DNA from: CAYSDH01 sp964429805
Lineage (GTDB): Bacteria; Bacteroidota; Bacteroidia; Flavobacteriales_D; JABDKJ01
NCBI GenBank assembly: GCA_964429805.1
Contig: CAYSDH010000007.1
Location: forward strand, 1-64,000
Length of the DNA: 64,000 nt
Direction of reading: 5' to 3'
Below are positions 61,841-64,000 of the stretch, piece after piece. A model generated the notes under the pieces. The model saw nothing but the letters and a program-made list of their open reading frames with translations, searched no databases and was not told the origin of the DNA. The stretch's first letter is position 1. Each line of letters begins with the position of its first letter. The position numbers were made by a program, and so were the translations under genes.

Positions 61841-62568
61841 TCATTGGCAAAGAGCACATTGGCTCGCTCAAAGAAGTTGACTTTGCAGCAGGCACGGCCA
61901 TCTTAGTCAACAAACCTCTGAACTGGACCTCCTTTCATGTGGTAAACAAGTTTCGCTGGGTCATACGCAGACACCTTGGTCTTAAGAAGTTTAAAATTGG
62001 TCATGCGGGCACCCTCGACCCGCTCGCCTCTGGACTACTCATACTCTGCACAGGTGCTTGGACTAAGAGAATGACCGATTTTCAAGGTTTGGGCAAGCGA
62101 TATACTGGAGAGATGACACTCGGTGCTACAAGACCCTCTTATGACATGGAGACGGAAATAGATCAGACCTTTCCGACCGAACATATTACGCCAGAACTCA
62201 TCGAGTCTATTCGCGAAAACTTCATTGGCGAATTCATGCAGATGCCTCCCATATTTTCTGCAAAACAGATAGGAGGGCAGCGGGCATATGACCTCGCCAG
62301 AGCTGGAAAAGAGGTAAAGGTTTTGCCAAATCCGGTGCATATTTCATCATTAACATTTGACGACAACAACCTGCCTGTGCTGGGCTTTGATGTGTCATGT
62401 GGTAAAGGCACCTACATCAGGTCCTTGGCTTATGATGTGGGTAAAGCCTTAGAATCAGGGGCTTACCTGTCACTGCTATGCCGAGAGTCAATTGGTGAGC
62501 ATCTATTAGAAAATGCCTTAGAGATTGCCCAATTCGAAGAGGAATTGCTTGGCTCTACTTCTTTGTAA
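61837..62568 (+). CDS. truB: tRNA pseudouridine(55) synthase
   Basis: A 243-residue TruB that makes pseudouridine 55 in the T-loop of tRNAs. The catalytic aspartate is in KIGHAGTLDPLASGLL, preceded by NKPLNWTSFHVV. MQMPPIFSAKQIGGQRAYDL and GTYIRSLAYDVGKAL are family segments. The start overlaps the uppP stop by 4 bases; a longer frame from 61780 was rejected. The coupled uppP-truB arrangement follows ftsX in this genome. Confidence 0.96.
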   Translation: MIIGKEHIGSLKEVDFAAGTAILVNKPLNWTSFHVVNKFRWVIRRHLGLKKFKIGHAGTLDPLASGLLILCTGAWTKRMTDFQGLGKRYTGEMTLGATRPSYDMETEIDQTFPTEHITPELIESIRENFIGEFMQMPPIFSAKQIGGQRAYDLARAGKEVKVLPNPVHISSLTFDDNNLPVLGFDVSCGKGTYIRSLAYDVGKALESGAYLSLLCRESIGEHLLENALEIAQFEEELLGSTSL

Positions 62569-62592
62569 ATCCTTTGCGGAGTCGTACTTTCG
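62562..62592 (+). promoter_or_regulatory. Promoter of queA
   Basis: TTTG (62562-62565), a 19-base spacer and TACTTTCG (62585-62592) match the Bacteroidota promoter consensus. The -7 box ends 31 bases before the queA ATG. The -33 box overlaps the end of truB. Confidence 0.7.
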
Positions 62593-62623
62593 CGGGCCGA
62601 ATCCTTAAAATTCCACTGCTTCG

Positions 62624-63682
62624 ATGAAAATGAAATTGTCACAGTTCAAGCTGAAGATGCCTAAGACGCGTATTGCGGATTATCCAGTTGAGAACAGAGA
62701 CGAGTCGCGTCTCATGGTGTTGCACCGCGACACTGGAAAAATTGAGCACAAACAGTTCAAAGACATCCTTGACTACTTTGATGAAGGTGATGTCATGGTG
62801 ATGAACAACACGAAAGTATTCCCTGCACGACTCTACGGGAACAAAGAAAAAACTGGAGCCAAGATTGAGGTTTTCCTCCTGAGAGAGCTCAATCATGAGA
62901 GCCTTCTATGGGATGTACTTGTTGATCCAGCAAGAAAAATTCGTATCGGTAACAAGCTTTACTTCGGTGACGATGAAAATGAGTTGGTGGCTGAGGTGAT
63001 AGACAACACCACTTCACGTGGGCGCACACTTCGCTTCTTGCATGATGGGCCTTATGAAGACTTCCGCACCCAGCTAGAAAGCATGGGCGAGATGCCGATT
63101 CCTAAGTACATCGGACGTCCAGCTGAAGAGCTTGACATAGACCGTTATCAAACGATCTACTCAAAGCATGAGGGCGCTGTTGCAGCACCGACTGCTGGTC
63201 TTCACTTTAGCCGTGAGTTGCTGAAGAAACTAGAGATAAAAGGAATTGACTTTGCTGAATTGACACTACACGTAGGACTTGGAACTTTCCGTCCGGTAGA
63301 GGTAGAAGACATCACAAAGCATAAGATGGATTCTGAGCAAATCATCGTCCCAGCTGAAACTGCTGAGCGTGTGACTAAGGCAAAGAAGAGCAAGCAGAAG
63401 GTGTGTGTTGTAGGAACAACATCAATGCGTGCTGTTGAGTCATCAGTGAGCACAGAGGGCACTCTAAAGCCTTTTGATGGATGGACGAATAAGTTTATCT
63501 ACCCTCCTTATGACTTTTCAATTGCTGACGCCATGATTACGAACTTCCATATGCCAGAAAGCACATTGCTAATGATGGTGTGTGCCTTTGGTGGATATGA
63601 TAAAGTGATGAAGGCGTATAAATCAGCACTTAAAGAAGGGTATCGCTTCTTGTCTTATGGAGACGCGATGCTTATCATCTGA
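62624..63682 (+). CDS. queA: tRNA preQ1(34) S-adenosylmethionine ribosyltransferase-isomerase
   Basis: A 352-residue QueA that converts preQ1 at the wobble position of tRNAs to epoxyqueuosine using SAM as the ribosyl donor. Hallmarks include MVMNNTKVFPARLYGNK, AAPTAGLHFSRELLKKL, LHVGLGTFRPVEVEDI and the later AMITNFHMPESTLLMMV. Normal length. It is followed 13 bases later by rlmN. Confidence 0.96.
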   Translation: MKMKLSQFKLKMPKTRIADYPVENRDESRLMVLHRDTGKIEHKQFKDILDYFDEGDVMVMNNTKVFPARLYGNKEKTGAKIEVFLLRELNHESLLWDVLVDPARKIRIGNKLYFGDDENELVAEVIDNTTSRGRTLRFLHDGPYEDFRTQLESMGEMPIPKYIGRPAEELDIDRYQTIYSKHEGAVAAPTAGLHFSRELLKKLEIKGIDFAELTLHVGLGTFRPVEVEDITKHKMDSEQIIVPAETAERVTKAKKSKQKVCVVGTTSMRAVESSVSTEGTLKPFDGWTNKFIYPPYDFSIADAMITNFHMPESTLLMMVCAFGGYDKVMKAYKSALKEGYRFLSYGDAMLII

Positions 63683-63695
63683 TTAGTCAAACTCG

Positions 63696-64000
63696 GTGGG
63701 CGCTGAGAAAGTAGATATACGGGCGCTGACTCAGGTTGAGCTTATTGACTTTTTTAAGTCGATTGGTGAGCCCAAATACAGGGCTGACCAAGTGTACAAG
63801 TGGTTGTGGCAGAAATCTGTGAAAGATTTTGACGCCATGACAAACCTCTCTCTTCCCGTTAGAACAAAACTGAAGGACACTTTTGTCATCAGAGAACTGC
63901 GCATCTCCGACCAACAGGTCAGTAATGACGGTACGGTAAAGTATGCCTTTGAAATGCATGATGGCCGTGTGGTTGAAGGGGTGTTGATACCCACTGAAAA
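63696..64000 (+). CDS. rlmN: 23S rRNA (adenine2503-C2)-methyltransferase RlmN, 5' part
   Basis: The open frame runs to the right edge of the window and continues beyond it. From a GTG at 63696 it reads DIRALTQVELIDFF, then KYRADQVYKWLWQKSVKDF and DGRVVEGVLIPTE, which match the N-terminal helical domain of RlmN. RlmN is a radical-SAM enzyme that methylates A2503 of 23S rRNA and A37 of some tRNAs; the radical-SAM cysteines lie outside the window. The GTG start is the first good initiation codon after the queA stop. Confidence 0.9.
   Translation, partial: MGAEKVDIRALTQVELIDFFKSIGEPKYRADQVYKWLWQKSVKDFDAMTNLSLPVRTKLKDTFVIRELRISDQQVSNDGTVKYAFEMHDGRVVEGVLIPTE

Noticed and set aside
1..64000. CRISPR arrays, tRNA or rRNA genes, transposons, prophage genes, toxin-antitoxin or defence systems
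   Set aside because: I read all gaps between genes, the largest about 160 bases, and saw no direct-repeat arrays, cloverleaf candidates, terminal inverted repeats with transposase, or known defence domains.

Overview
The window is a stretch of chromosome from a member of the Bacteroidota, most likely a marine or freshwater Flavobacteriales-type organism (Cryomorphaceae, Schleiferiaceae or Crocinitomicaceae relatives). This rests on several cargo proteins ending in type IX secretion (T9SS) sorting domains, a CHU_C/gliding-type C-terminus, a bL21 ribosomal protein with a C-terminal helix-hairpin-helix extension, FtsX followed by a DUF3098 protein, a bifunctional PGI/PMI, and -7 promoter boxes of the Bacteroidota TAnnTTTG type. 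Placement below the phylum is inference. There are no rRNA or tRNA genes, no CRISPR array, no insertion sequence, no prophage and no recognisable defence system. No gene-free stretch exceeds about 160 bases.

Layout. 1-6.4 kb: the end of a T9SS cargo gene, rplU-rpmA with a terminator, then serS overlapping a coiled-coil lipoprotein gene and an L,D-transpeptidase gene, and a large TPR protein. 6.4-14 kb (minus strand): a 1347-residue FG-GAP/VCBS T9SS protein, then a tight three-gene operon (GCS2-like ligase with CBS domains, M14 deacylase, YhhN membrane protein). 14-17.5 kb: DUF4286-rsmA, plsC-gatC (minus) and trpS. 17.5-21.8 kb: two secreted amidohydrolase-like proteins. 21.9-30.9 kb: small cytochrome-b-like protein, di-iron hydroxylase, hflX, MsbA-like ABC exporter, rbfA, methyltransferase, a frameshifted T9SS cargo gene, a LolC/E-type permease and dusB. 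30.9-38.2 kb: polA, a bPH-like membrane protein, lipoprotein and secreted orphans, a Cys/Met-metabolism PLP enzyme and a flippase-like membrane protein. 38.3-42.9 kb: a secreted arylsulfotransferase-like protein and an MBOAT-SGNH O-acyltransferase pair whose MBOAT gene carries two frameshifts. 42.9-52.6 kb: ArsC-like protein, EamA transporter, lipB, PGI/PMI, lysS, and lipoprotein and CHU_C genes. 52.7-64 kb: a second giant T9SS protein, leuS, ftsX-DUF3098-uppP-truB, queA and the start of rlmN.

How the genes work together. Much of the window is translation: rplU, rpmA, rbfA, rsmA, hflX, four aminoacyl-tRNA synthetases, gatC, and tRNA modification by dusB, truB and queA. Envelope work is the second theme: L,D-transpeptidase, PlsC, MsbA-like and LolC/E-like transporters, UppP, FtsX, MBOAT-SGNH and T9SS cargo. 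The two giant T9SS proteins, about 42 kb apart, share the same C-terminal module order and are clearly paralogous.

Most notable observations. (1) Several genes carry a -7 box ending only 4-7 bases before the start codon (rbfA, the EamA transporter, lipB, ftsX), which predicts leaderless mRNAs. (2) One of these, the LolC/E-like permease, has the box 4 bases before an ATC codon exactly where homologues start, suggesting an AUC initiation codon or an ATG-to-ATC error. (3) Two genes are broken by single-T indels. (4) The GCS2-CBS/M14/YhhN operon has no obvious pathway assignment. I did not find a wholly new multi-gene system; most of the window is ordinary core genome.
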